A stretch of DNA of 64,000 bases from Mucor racemosus (lineage: Eukaryota > Mucoromycota > Mucoromycetes > Mucorales > Mucoraceae). Position numbers and translations under genes: made by a program. The stretch is from the NCBI GenBank assembly GCA_027405735.1, contig JAPEHQ010000022.1, positions 682,001-746,000 on the forward strand. Direction: 5' to 3'. Of this stretch, positions 1 through 10,974 are shown one piece after another (the first letter of the stretch is position 1; the number at the start of each line of letters is the position of its first letter). Under the pieces are notes generated by a model. That model saw only the letters and a program-made list of their open reading frames with translations. It did not search any database and was not told the DNA's origin.

Positions 1-140
1 CTTCGATTAGCGAGGGTAGTAACCACGGGATCTCCAAATGTGGCACTAATAAATCCTTTTGTATTTACTCAAATATGCTATATATGACATTTACAGTTTG
101 ATAATTGCTATAGATAAAGTGCTGTTTGGTCAATGTTTCG
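1..140 (+). pseudogene. Possible decayed GAPDH N-terminal fragment, cut by the window edge
   Basis: Frame 1 reads LRLA..., then NVALINPF, then QICYI, a stop, and LQFDNCYR. This resembles the NAD-binding part of glyceraldehyde-3-phosphate dehydrogenase (VAVNDPF, YMVYM and FKYDSTHGR), with the aspartate of NDPF missing and stops inside. No open frame continues to the right. The upstream GINGFGRIGR part would lie outside the window. The resemblance is judged by eye and short, so chance cannot be excluded. If real, it is a broken copy and not the working gene. Confidence 0.33.
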
Positions 141-313
141 TGAATACAACAAGATCCTCTACTCTATTTCATAAACTGAACAAACAAATCTCATTTTTTC
201 ATCATCCTAGAAACTAGCACCAAGACGATTCAGACTTTTCAAAAGGCAATAAAAACAAAAAATTATGAATACTAATGATACAGTGCACATTTTATTCAAA
301 TATGAAATCAAAT

Positions 314-2137
314 CTAATTGCTTTGGAGTAGCATGTTGATGTCGAGACATGGCACTTTTCCATTAGGAAGAGTACCAATAGGACAAGGTTTCCAATCATC
401 GTATAATTTCCAAGCAGAATCAATTTCATTTTCATCATCAATGTCCATTTTATCTTCTTCACTTTCATGGTTGACGACTGATCCAAGTTTTTTCTGTACA
501 TGATTAGGCTTGGATTTAATATTTACAAGTTGTTTTTCTAATGCTTCTAATTCATCTTCAAGAACTTGATCGTCTTGATTATGAAGGGGAATATTTTGTG
601 TCTTTGACTATAGTACTGTGTGAGAAGTAATTCTTTCAAAATGCGTCTCTTCTTAGTTACCTTTTCGCCAATATATTTCATAATCATTTGATCAATGTAT
701 CTAACAAATGGTTTGATGGATTTCCCGAGTTCAGGATCGACAGTAGAAATAGATTGTAATACAGATCTAGTACTGTTGATAAACATAGAGTTAGTATTAT
801 CATCCTTCAAGCTATTATCTCTTAAAACTTACTAATAATTTGGGTTTCGAAGACATTCTTCCAATATATCGTCAATAGAAATTTGTGTCAATGTACGATT
901 TTTAGATGATGCTTCAAATTCTTGAACAAAATGCCTTAACCAACAAGCTATAAAGGTCTGTTAGAGAACAGAAATGTTATTTCTTGTGAAATCCGACTTA
1001 CTGATTGTTAGTAAATAGCTTGGAGCTTTGGTAGGATCCTCTGTTTTTTGTGTTGCCTATAATAAAATTAGTTTCTTGTGCAATATTACATGTATTAAGA
1101 ACTCACAAATGCGGCATAAGGATTGAGTAAGACCTCATTGATTTCAAAATCTATTATAAAACGAAAAAGTTCAGTATCTGCCTTGGCGTTCTGAATTCGG
1201 AGATCATACCATAGTTAGTATTCAATTTTTCAATCATTGCAGTAACAAATTCCTCGCCAAAATTAGGGAAACCGACATCCAAACCTTGAAGCAAAGGTGT
1301 CCACAATTCAATCAGCCCCTTGGAGATAACCATATCCTCTGCAGAGGCACGTTTCTTTTTTCCAGTAGGAACTATACCACCTACACCCAACAATAAGGGA
1401 ATAATATCCTCTCTGATTACATCGTCATCAATAATTTCAATCAAATCTTGAATGCAAGCAACATAAGCATTGGGATCGATCTTTTTGTCAGTGTATTTCT
1501 CTCTAATATATGTCTTTCTGCACTCTTTGTATTGATTCAATTTGAGTTTAATCTCTGGATTTTGCTGCATTGCTTGCTTTTGCTCGGTGGTTTTGATGTT
1601 GTGTATCCAGTAATTGTCATGAAGCCAACCGACTGCTTGAAGAGCACCATCTCTCAACACAGTTAAACTGGGTAAACGTTCATGAGTACTAGCATGACGT
1701 AAATCAACAAACCACGACGGAAGGCCCATCATTCTAGCTAAAGAGTTGATAGACTTTGCAAATTTGCCCTTTTGTTCTCTATCCACAAGACCATTAACGA
1801 AACGAATGATACCCATTGCATACATTAAACGTAATTCTTTATGCGACATGTGTTGACCCAATTGTTCGTCTCTAATGATGATTTCAATGAATGCAGCTGT
1901 CATATCAACTGAGGAAGGAATCTCTCCTCTATTATTCCATGTTTGAACCTAATAATAGTGATTTGATTAGAAAATAGGTCACTGGAAATAAAAAAAAAAA
2001 ATAAAGCTTGGTACACATACTCTATCGATACCAAGCTTGACTTGATCTAATTGAGTTTTTCTGTCAGCAAAAAGCCATTTATATACAGTTTCAAACTCTT
2101 CGTAGTTTATCCAAGGCACAATACGAGTTTGTAACAT
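314..2137 (-). CDS. LAS1: Las1-like pre-rRNA processing endonuclease
   Basis: Las1 is the HEPN-family nuclease that, with Grc3, cleaves internal transcribed spacer 2 during 60S ribosome maturation in the nucleus. Seven exons are proposed (2137-2021, 1948-1247, 1190-1107, 1056-1002, 947-833, 772-661, 607-314), giving 492 aa, the usual family length. The catalytic motif RHASTHE follows WFVDL in exon 2, and the N-terminus (WINYEEFETVYKWLF) is typical. The C-terminus carries the Las1 signature WKPCPIGTLP. Introns at 773-832 and 1191-1246 contain TACTAAC branch points. Two junctions (1191-1246 and 608-660) are inferred because the frame changes there; a one-base frameshift near 1210 is the alternative. 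It is divergent from ETT1, sharing a 190-bp promoter region. Identity is firm, exact splicing less so. Confidence 0.9.
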
Positions 2138-2327
2138 GTTTGTCTATTGATTAAATGTAGCAAGGAAAAAAATTAAGAGGATGTCAATTTGAGAAAAGAT
2201 CATCCATGTACCGCAAGCCACTCAAGAAACAACGTCTTTTAAGCTGTAGTCGAGGAGCTGATTTATGCGTTTAGTAGTACATGAAAAACACCAAATTTTT
2301 TCTTCATCTTTACATACAACCATAAAT
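2138..2327. promoter_or_regulatory. Shared divergent promoter region LAS1/ETT1
   Basis: Only 190 bp separate the two start codons, so both promoters must lie here or overlap the genes. No clear TATA box is seen. Two ribosome/translation-related genes facing away from a short shared region suggests co-regulation, which is inference only. Confidence 0.5.
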
Positions 2328-3673
2328 ATGTCCAAAAGAGCCAACGAAACACAAAACCTTGTTTCTGAAAACAAGCGTAGTCGTTCTACAAAAGCCACAG
2401 AAGGTCATTCTTCCGATTGTACTGATGAATTATGCAAGGGATGCGATGTAGGCGAAGTTGAGATCTCTTTTGTCCGTAAAGACGCCAATGGCAAGCCTAT
2501 TGATACAGAACCTAGTGCTCAAGAACTTCTCGCTATGGCTCTTGATGAAGCAAGTAATGATAAAAACAATGATAACGAGGATGAAAACAACGGTATTGCC
2601 CGTCGTTTGTTTGACATGGCTATTGAGAAATATCAAAAGGATGAACCTGAAAATCGTGTTGGTTATGCTGCTTGTTTAGTTGAACTCGGTAAAGCTATTC
2701 AAGTTGAAGAAAGTATCAGTGAAGGTCTTGAGGTTCTTCGTGGCGAGTTATTGAAAAGAAAAGATGATAAAGATGTATTGTTAAAGGCAGCTAGTGCTGC
2801 TATCGCACTTGCTACTTCTATTCGTAAGAAGCAAGAAGCTTATTTTGAACAACAAGAAGCTGAGTTGGAGGGAAGCGATGGTGAAATGGATGAAGTTGCA
2901 TTCAATGAACTTGTAAAAAAACAAGAACTTTCCAAGAATGAAATCAAGTTATATAAAGAAGCTATTGATCGCATAAATGAAGCTTTTATCGATATTGGAA
3001 AAGAAGATGAAGCCATCTTGAAAGAAGCACAAAGTGTTATGCATGAAATGAGAGGCTATGGTCAATTACTTGTACAACCTTTCCATGAAGAACACTCCAA
3101 TGCTGTTCTCAATGAGGTTATTAGTTTGATCCAGAAATTACCTGATTATGAAAAGAATGATGAGTTATTGACATTGTGGGCTGCTTGTCTCCTTCATCAA
3201 GAGAAATTCTTGGAAGAAAAGGAAAAGAAGGTTGCTATTTTAAAGAAGGCTGATGAATTATTGATTAAATCAAACAAGTTATTCTTGGCAAAGAACGGCA
3301 AAGAAAACCCTTGGGTTTGGGAAATGGTATAGAACTTTATGTACACATTCTTTTGATCTGTTTTACTGATGATTTATTAAACAAATATAGTATGCTATGC
3401 TTCGTATCAACCAATCAAACTTGGCAGATGATGAAGATCAAGCTTTAGACTTGTATGATGAAGCTATTCTCGCTTTCAAGAAAGCCTCAGCTTTGAGTCC
3501 TGGCAAGTTATATACATCTTTCAGTCTAACATGTCATTAATTAACGAGAAACCTTTTTTTTTTTTTTAGATAACCCAAAACTCTCTGAAATGGTCAATAT
3601 GCTCCAAGCTCTTCAAGATGGAGCTGAACTTGAGGATGGGGACGAAGAAGAAGGTGATGAAGATGAGGAATAA
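2328..3673 (+). CDS. ETT1: Nro1/Ett1-family protein (enhancer of translation termination)
   Basis: Predicted alpha-helical, acidic, nuclear-type protein of 404 aa. In yeast Ett1 promotes translation termination; in fission yeast Nro1 inhibits Ofd1 prolyl hydroxylase and so links oxygen to sterol control. Exons are 2328-3326, 3391-3502 and 3570-3673. The start MSKRANETQ is preferred over an upstream in-frame codon at 2265 because the family N-terminus is basic and short. Visible features are a basic KRSR stretch, TPR-like helices (ARRLFDMAIEKYQ, GYAACLVELGKAI) and an acidic tail DEEEGDEDEE. Intron 2 must use a GC donor (G/GCAAGT), since GT alternatives break the frame. A polyadenylation signal AATAAA follows near 3690. 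The family assignment is from memory of the overall pattern, so moderate. Confidence 0.6.
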
Positions 3674-4158
3674 GATTTAGTTTTAGACAATAAAACATGT
3701 GTTGTAAATATATAAAAGAAACACATTGCTTTAAATAGAATAAATCATTCAATATAATATATTCAAGGCTATCCATCTTTCGCCGCTTCAAGGTTTTAAA
3801 CCATTTTCCAACAGAGGGCTTTACACAATCTAAAAGAACAAACGTATAATGCATTTTCCTGTACTTGATAATACTTTAATATGAAATCTGAACAGGTTTG
3901 TTGCTTTGAGTTGAGTTGTTTTGCTTATTGCATCTTTGTATTTAATCTAAAACATATCAGATTCTCAAACATAGGGGAAATCAGTGGTATTGTTGACCCA
4001 AAACTTGAAATTGAGCACATCTTCTTGGGATGAAAAGGTACTCTGTTGACCATTTTTAGCTTTTTATAGCTACTTTTGTTTCTCTCTTTTTGTTATTTAT
4101 TATAGAGATCTCTGTTATAAGTAAATCATCATAGAATTTACGGTATTATATCTAAAGA
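3674..4158. other. Intergenic region
   Basis: AT-rich spacer between the ETT1 stop and the next start. It contains the ETT1 polyadenylation signal and presumably the promoter of the downstream gene. I see no further gene or repeat in it. Confidence 0.5.
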
Positions 4159-5242
4159 ATGGGCGGGATAACCAAGAAAACCTATATTTGTGTTATATCG
4201 CTGCTTTTGACAGCTATCATTGTTAATGGAGAAGGCGCCAAAATTGCCGTATTATCGCCAACAGCTAATCAAGTATTTTACCTTAGTGATAGCTTGTATT
4301 TTGATCATGCTCCATTAGACGACAATAGTAATGTATTTTTAATGTTGTGCGTTATATATAACTAATTTTTTATCATTACATTTAGCCCAACAATTGAATA
4401 TTTTCATGGATAGCTTTGGCGAGATATCCAGTGAGGATGCTGTTCAATTAGTAGTAGATATCTCAAAATCACCAAATAGAACTTGTACTGCCAATAATCA
4501 AACATACAACAAGTATTCTTTATTTTATACAATCCCCATAGATCTATCTGTAGGAAACGAAGTATACAAGGTAAAAAAAAAAAAAAGAAGCTTTCTCGAA
4601 CAATGATGGGAAAAAACGTGCTCTAATTGACATATTCTTCTATAAAGATCTCATTTGAAACTTCATCCCTATCAAAATACAACAAAATCCAACAGGTATT
4701 AGCGTAACAAATACTCAAACAACAAGCAGTAATTCTGTACATGTAATTGAAATTAATTTACCAAGCTACTACATTCAAACCAATCACCAATAGTATGATT
4801 GTTATTTCTTCTGTCATCCACACAGCTTCGCCTCAAAGCGTAATTGCTGCTTCAACAACATCGATTTTCACAAATGGTGTAACATCTATGATGAGCACCG
4901 CACACTTTTAGTTATACTGTTACAATTTCATAAACCCCGATATCGTCTGCTTTTGTAGCAAATATAACCTCTTTCTCAATTCACTCATCCCCCTCTTCTT
5001 CTTCTTCTCTCACTTTATCTCTTTATACAAAAGCTTCAACTACTTTCATTTCAACTTCTTCCATTTTGACTGGATTATTTTCAGCAAGTTTAATTGCAAG
5101 CATCATTCCCATACCACCTGATCCTGAAAGCTTCATGCAATCCTCTGCTTCTGCTAGTAGAAATCCTACACACCACGGTGAATTTTCATTCATTGCCGCA
5201 ACATTAATTGCATTACTTTTGGTGCGATTATTATTGGTTTAA
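4159..5242 (+). pseudogene. Broken secreted Ser/Thr-rich GPI-anchor-type protein gene
   Basis: The first exons look intact: 4159-4327 encodes a signal peptide (positively charged start then ISLLLTAIIV) and 4386-4570 continues in phase with cysteine and N-glycosylation sites (NRTCTANNQT). A third exon from 4648 begins SFETSSLSKYNK but then the coding signal hops between frames with stops at about 4691, 4792 and 4910. The downstream text is rich in Ser/Thr and ends with a hydrophobic tail (FIAATLIALLLVRLLLV), the pattern of a GPI-anchored cell-wall protein of Kre9/Knh1-like type. Either the gene is decayed or the region holds several indels. Exact family is not recognised. Confidence 0.5.
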
Positions 5243-6684
5243 TAGTCTTTTTATGCATCTTTTTTCAATTCATATCATACGTACATAATAAAACACATCT
5301 TGTAAAAATCTAGCATCCTTGGTCATGCTCACATAATATTACATGTACACTTTTTTATTGTAGTTTGTTTAATAATTTGGTTGAATTTGCCACATCTCAT
5401 ATACTTAAGGTTTGACATGTTCCTAAAAAGTAAATTGCGCACAGGTAAATTGTATAAATAACCCTGGATTCCAATGTAAATGAAAAAAACGTGCAGTTCA
5501 ATTATAGTGATTAGGCGTATTAAATGTATTTTTGCACGCATTATCCGCTTGAAATTCCAAATGTATGTGTGCATACACATGGTTACATAGTTTAAACGAA
5601 TTCGAAGAATGATATTTGATCATAATAACGTTCCGAGATGCGCTTTATTTTACATTTACCAGCACAACTACGGTAAAACTTTATGGTGAACCTGGGAGTC
5701 TTTCGGCTCGCTTTAACCAGTTTACAATTGCTCAGCTATTTTTAACACAACGCTTACAAATATGCACATGCATTGGAGGCAGAAACTCGTTATTAAATGA
5801 ATAATTTCGTGGAAAAGTGTGGTTTAATCTCTGAAATTTAGTTAAAAATGACCTTGCGGCATGACTTTTAAAGAGTACTTTCTAGCACTTTTAGCTTCTT
5901 TCAGAGGAGAAAATTTTGTCAAAGCTATTTTTATATTTAGTACTTGCTCACTCTATTTTTTTCCAAACTTTTTCATAGGTGAAAAATTTTATGAAATGGC
6001 CTCAGAATCCCTAGTATATACAAGGCCGAAACGCTCAAGATCGCTCTTTCCAAATTTTAACCTCAAAAATGAGACATTTTCCTAAGGCTTTTATAAGCCA
6101 AAAACGATCAAGATTTTTCAGAGCAGCGCCTAGAGCTGTTTATTTTTCTATTGTATATTGAAAAAACCGAGTTTTCCTCGAAAAAAACTTTACTTTATTT
6201 ACTCAAATTGAAGGAGAATTTTAGTGAGAAAAAATTGAATGAAGGGTACCATTAGATGCACAGCCAAAAAAATTATCTGAAACTATTAACAAGTATTACA
6301 TGATTTCTATACTTTCTGATGAGTATTTTACAAAAAAGAGAAAACAAAATCAGAAAATCACGATAGCTGTATTTAAAAAAGGAGCTACGAGTGTAATGTG
6401 AATATGCTTTGCGAAAACTGAATAATTCACATTATAATCCTTTTATATACCTAATAAAAAAAACATAAACATAATTTAAGGATGCTTATAAACATGACAA
6501 TTTAAAAAATGCAATGTTTAAATTACATAAATTTTTAAAAAAAATTCTTTAAAAAAATAATTTAAATTATCGCTCGTTTGAGAGATGCAATTCTTGTGTG
6601 CCCATGAGCTTCGCTACATCAAAATAAGTTTGCAGCCAACAGGCTAAACTATTCCTGCTTCTTCAGCAACAAAAATAATATTAA
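5243..6684. other. AT-rich intergenic region without a recognised gene
   Basis: About 1.4 kb of AT-rich DNA. Short open frames (for example 5616-5804 and 5861-6085) have low-complexity content rich in Phe, Ser and Leu and no recognisable domain. Nothing in it matches the other repeat families of this window by eye. The last few hundred bases presumably hold the promoter of the esterase gene. Confidence 0.5.
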
Positions 6685-8058
6685 ATGTCGTCTCCTGAAG
6701 CAACTCCAGGAAGCCACGAAGCATATTACGACACGTTTTATCATGCTAATTCTATAAAAGATTACCAAATTCTTCAACGAAACACAAAGAATAATACAGC
6801 CATTGTCGAATTTGCTAATGGTAAACAGCAAACATACTATGTTGGTGGCCCATACACCATCGAGGACGCCAAAAATGTGTATGTGGGGGATATTTGGATT
6901 ATGGCAGGCCAAAGCAATATGCGCGGCCATGGATACCAAGTAAATCCATATACCAACTGTAGTTTAATCGAGCATGGTAAACCTGGGATTCACTTGTATA
7001 ATTCAAAGGAGGAATGGACACAAGCAGAAGAGCCGTTGCATCAATTGTACACGTCAAAAAGAAGAGTGCATCATACATTACCAGATCCTACCGTCAAGAA
7101 TCCTAAATTATTGGAATATCGAGGAGCTTCACTTGGCTTAACATTTGCTAAACATTACCAAAAAGAATTGAATATGCCGATAGGTTTAGTGGCAAGCGCA
7201 CACGGAGGTAGATCGTTGGAAGACTGGAAGAGGCCAGAAACAATAAATAAAGAAACTGAGGATACAACACTTTATGGTGCTATGATGGCGAGAATTAAAG
7301 CAGTGAGTCGAATTGCTGGCATTTTGTGGTATCAAGGGGAATCAGATACTAACACAACAGAAGAAGCTACAACATACGAAATACGATTCCGACAATGGTT
7401 GGATCAGGTTCGAGAGGATGTAGGGTTTCATACATTGCCAATTGCATTTGTTCAAATTGGAGCTCATGCAATTGATGTAGAGGAAATCAAGAGAAATTGG
7501 GAGATTGTTCAATTAGCACAATTCCGAGTGATGTTGGATCAAGTTCATACAGCAGGCGTATCCAGTCTCGGTTGTTCTCTTGACGATAGAGTACATCTGT
7601 CTGCAGTGGGATTAAAAATTGTTGGAAAACGACTTGCAGCTGCAGCATTGAGACTTATGAATCCTCAAAATACAGCTGTTTTCTTTTCTAATGACACGTT
7701 TAGTGCCCATTATCAAGACCCCATTGTACACGAGTTGAAAGACAAGATTCCACCATGTATTTCGTTTACTGCTGCTGATCAAGTATGGCCAGGATATGCA
7801 ATTGCTGACGATAACAATAGCAGCGATGATTTGTATCGCGATATTTTAGGCTTTGGCCTTGAATGTACAGATAAAAGAGTTGCAATCATTAAAGCAAGAT
7901 TAGTAAATAATGGAACTGGTAATAAGGTGGAAATTTGGATATCACAAAAGCCAAGTGTGCCTTTATTCCTAACGTATGGGTTAAAATATCCATTTATTGA
8001 CTCTTTTGAAACCGAATGGCCTGCATTCTCCATTGAAGTCAAGACATTAACGACATAA
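6685..8058 (+). CDS. SASA-family carbohydrate/sialate O-acetylesterase-like hydrolase
   Basis: Intronless gene of 457 aa. The SGNH/SASA esterase fold is indicated by WIMAGQSNMRGHG near residues 71-83 (nucleophile Ser in GQSN), the block ASAHGGRSLEDWK near residues 172-184, LWYQGESD near 213-220, and VHLSAVG, which supplies the catalytic histidine, near 309-315. Such enzymes remove acetyl groups from sugars. No signal peptide is visible at the N-terminus (MSSPEATPGS), so a cytosolic role is likely; the natural substrate cannot be told. The C-terminal 120 residues form an additional region. Lack of introns, unlike most neighbouring host genes, could reflect horizontal acquisition, but codon use does not look obviously foreign. 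It converges on the G-alpha gene with 138 bp between stops. Confidence 0.8.
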   Translation: MSSPEATPGSHEAYYDTFYHANSIKDYQILQRNTKNNTAIVEFANGKQQTYYVGGPYTIEDAKNVYVGDIWIMAGQSNMRGHGYQVNPYTNCSLIEHGKPGIHLYNSKEEWTQAEEPLHQLYTSKRRVHHTLPDPTVKNPKLLEYRGASLGLTFAKHYQKELNMPIGLVASAHGGRSLEDWKRPETINKETEDTTLYGAMMARIKAVSRIAGILWYQGESDTNTTEEATTYEIRFRQWLDQVREDVGFHTLPIAFVQIGAHAIDVEEIKRNWEIVQLAQFRVMLDQVHTAGVSSLGCSLDDRVHLSAVGLKIVGKRLAAAALRLMNPQNTAVFFSNDTFSAHYQDPIVHELKDKIPPCISFTAADQVWPGYAIADDNNSSDDLYRDILGFGLECTDKRVAIIKARLVNNGTGNKVEIWISQKPSVPLFLTYGLKYPFIDSFETEWPAFSIEVKTLTT

Positions 8059-8196
8059 AAATAAGTTTTTATAGTATTAATAACAATAATAATTTTTTAA
8101 AGATAAAGTAAATAATTATGATGGAATAAGAGAAAGCAAGGGAGAAGGCAGATTTACTGTACAAAATGAAGCTGTATATATATAAAGAAAAAGGCA

Positions 8197-9516
8197 TTAC
8201 AACATCAAGGTATTTATATTTTCATTGAGAATGATATCGGAAACTGCTGTCATGACATGCTGTAAAAGCATCGTATCTGTAGCATCTGTATTATGTGAGT
8301 ATACTTGTTTACTTGGATTATGGTTTAAACGTTTGAATCTTTTCTTGAAATAAGTGCTTGTTTGTTCAAAACTATTATCGTCGCCTTTATAATCTGGAAA
8401 CCATTTTGATACTGGCGATGCATGTATTTTCTCTTTGAATATATCGATTTTATTCAAAAACAGAATCATGGATGTGTTGATAAACCAAGGTGAATTACAG
8501 ATTGTATCAAACAACATCAATCCTTCATGCATCTGAAAAAAAAAAAAAAACTTGTTACTAAATCTATCAAACTAAACATATTTCATATTTTTTTGTTTAC
8601 TTGATTTGAATCTCGATCTTCCACTAAACATTGATCATAGCCACTAATTGCAACTACAAACAAGATGGCCGTTACGTTCTCGAAGCAGTGGATCCATTTC
8701 TTTCGTTCACTACGTTGTCCGCCCACATCAAACATTCTATACGTTAAAGGTCCCAAATGAAACACAGTTTCCACAATACCCGTTGTTTTTGCTCTACATC
8801 TTATAATATCCTGATCTGTTGGTAAATAATCACCTTTCCAAAATCGATCTAATTGATCGAAAAAACTATAAAAAAGAGTTTTAATTAGTGGTCGGATTTA
8901 GTGATAGTGAGAGAATTACTTACTATGCCGCATTGTCATGTAACGCAAAAATATTCCCTTCTTGTTTGGCAGCTCTAATGCCTGAATCTGCCCATAATAA
9001 TTTCAATGGTTCAAGGTAGCTTTCTGGGTAACTTTCCCCTCTTTTTAATGGCTGTACATTATTAAATAAGGAGCTATAGTTCTATGTAAACCAAAAACGG
9101 AGATTAGCAAGAAATTGTATATAGCCTATGGAGACATTTACCGCATTTGATTTATTTTCTAATGGAATATCAAGCTGTTCAACAACTTCAAATATAATCT
9201 GCATTGCCAACATTATGTTTGAAAATACAATTATTCTAAAACTCTCCCTTTCTGAATCATCAAAACCAGAAGCGTGAATAAGTTTCATTTGCTTTAATAC
9301 AGTTGATTTTCCTGATTCACCTGCCCCTGTGTAACAAAATGTTAACGGAATAATAATAAGCAATGGTTATACATAATTACCTAGTAACAATAGCTTGACT
9401 TCCGTCCTAAGTCGTCTTTCATCGGCTTTAATTTGCTTATCAATGAGTCTATTATTTTGTATGTCTGGGTTCAGTTGACTTTTAGAGCTATGACCAGAGC
9501 TCGTACAATTTCCCAT
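8197..9516 (-). CDS. Heterotrimeric G protein alpha subunit
   Basis: Membrane-tethered GTPase switch coupling seven-transmembrane receptors to cAMP or MAPK pathways. Five exons (9516-9381, 9326-9142, 9081-8924, 8865-8601, 8532-8197) give 359 aa, close to the usual 350-360. MGNC at the start predicts N-myristoylation plus palmitoylation. The P-loop GAGESGKS is at 46-53, RCRAKTTGI (switch I, Arg184) at 182-190, [12 protein letters not shown] (Gln210) at 206-217 and NKID at 275-278. The base-binding loop reads TDAT instead of the common TCAT. The C-terminus ends NINTLML and lacks the Cys at -4 used by pertussis toxin in Gi proteins. Mucoralean fungi have several G-alpha genes; which class this is cannot be told. 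Confidence 0.95.
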
Positions 9517-9652
9517 TATAAGGATTTTTATTGTTAATAAAGAATATTCTTAGATGGTTGAATCAAAAAGAAAGTTAAAATAGAGAAAGAAAAGAGAAAC
9601 AGGGAATTTTTTTCTCATATGAAAGCATTTACAATTCTTCAAATTCAGACAT

Positions 9653-9760
<108 letters not shown>

Positions 9761-9768
9761 AAAGATTC

Positions 9769-10974
9769 GGTATAATTAAGTTTCAGACGATGTTCATTGT
9801 GGTATTTATTCCGTATATTCGAAAATAAACAGCCTATAAATAAATCCCTTTAGCAAAGAAAGAGTTCCTTCCATTTGTGTATAACAATAGATCAATTCTT
9901 GATCCGATACTTGGCTCTAAAGAGAATGAGAGTGCGATTGATTCCATTACTTTTGAGGATAATAACTGATTGTATAAATGACAGTCGTTGGTTTTACCTC
10001 AAATTACCTCAAATTACCTCAATATTCTTTAATGTGTTATCACAATATGGGGTGGATTTACCTATTACTTCACATATCCGCAGCAAAAGAATCATATTGA
10101 ATATGGCGTATATTTCTGGATATGACATTGCAAGTTATACATATCCTCAATATGTCCACGAAGTTTGCTTTTCGTTCAAGTCCTTTCACAAATATTCACA
10201 AATGTTGACTTTGTTCATATTTAGGAATGTCAAATGAACTGATTGACATACCATACATTTGGAAAAATCTGATGGAAAGTATTTCAAATTGTTTTTGTAT
10301 TGACGAGCAAGTTAATACTGAAATTGTTGCTGAATTGGCTGCAATTTGAGAGTTTTAAATAAATATTTCAGACTTTTATAGATTGTATGATACTGAGAAT
10401 GTAGATTATGAAACTAGGCGACATTGTTTGACTTTTGTATATCAAAATTAATCAGTTTTATGCTTATATGAGGTATTGTTTTTATATCTGAAATTCTAAA
10501 ACGACCAATAGAACTGCCTACAACGGGGTTATTGGAAGAGTCGTGATGCAAATTTTAAGTTTTCAGTATCAAATACAGAAAATTCCACATTGTTGTTCAA
10601 ATGTATGAATAGAAATATACATAAATACTATATTGCACGTCTAATATACTCAATAATGCATAATTCCGCATTTTTAAAGATTTGTTTCATTCACTTTTCG
10701 CACAAATATGAAGCTAAATATCTAGCAAAAATTATATGCCAAATATGTGAATAAAATGCGAAAAATCCATCATGTGTATATGATGAATAGATAAACTTTA
10801 TATCATGTAGATTCATAAACATACAGCCAAATAAAATACAGCTGCCGACATGTATTGTTGCATTCGTTTTGCCAACAATGATTTAGAAAATGCTCAAATA
10901 AGAATGCTTTTTGAATTCAACTCCCAACCATGTATGATTTTTATCTTGAATTTTGGCTTCATCAATATAAATTC
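9769..10974. other. Intergenic region with a possible decayed gene
   Basis: Contains three copies of a 10-bp unit (tacctcaaat) near 9998-10025. Frames between 9850 and 10350 show protein-like stretches in different frames (for example NELIDIPYIWKNLMESIS at about 10233-10286, after a splice-acceptor-like ttcatatttag). No domain is recognised. I read this as a decayed or unrecognised gene; the rest is AT-rich and featureless. Confidence 0.3.

Noticed and set aside
2458..2679. Frames overlapping ETT1 on both strands
   Set aside because: They are shadows of the ETT1 exon, which has conserved coding content in its own frame.
5616..6085. Two short + strand frames
   Set aside because: No recognised domain, low-complexity content, no splice partners; composition like the surrounding spacer.
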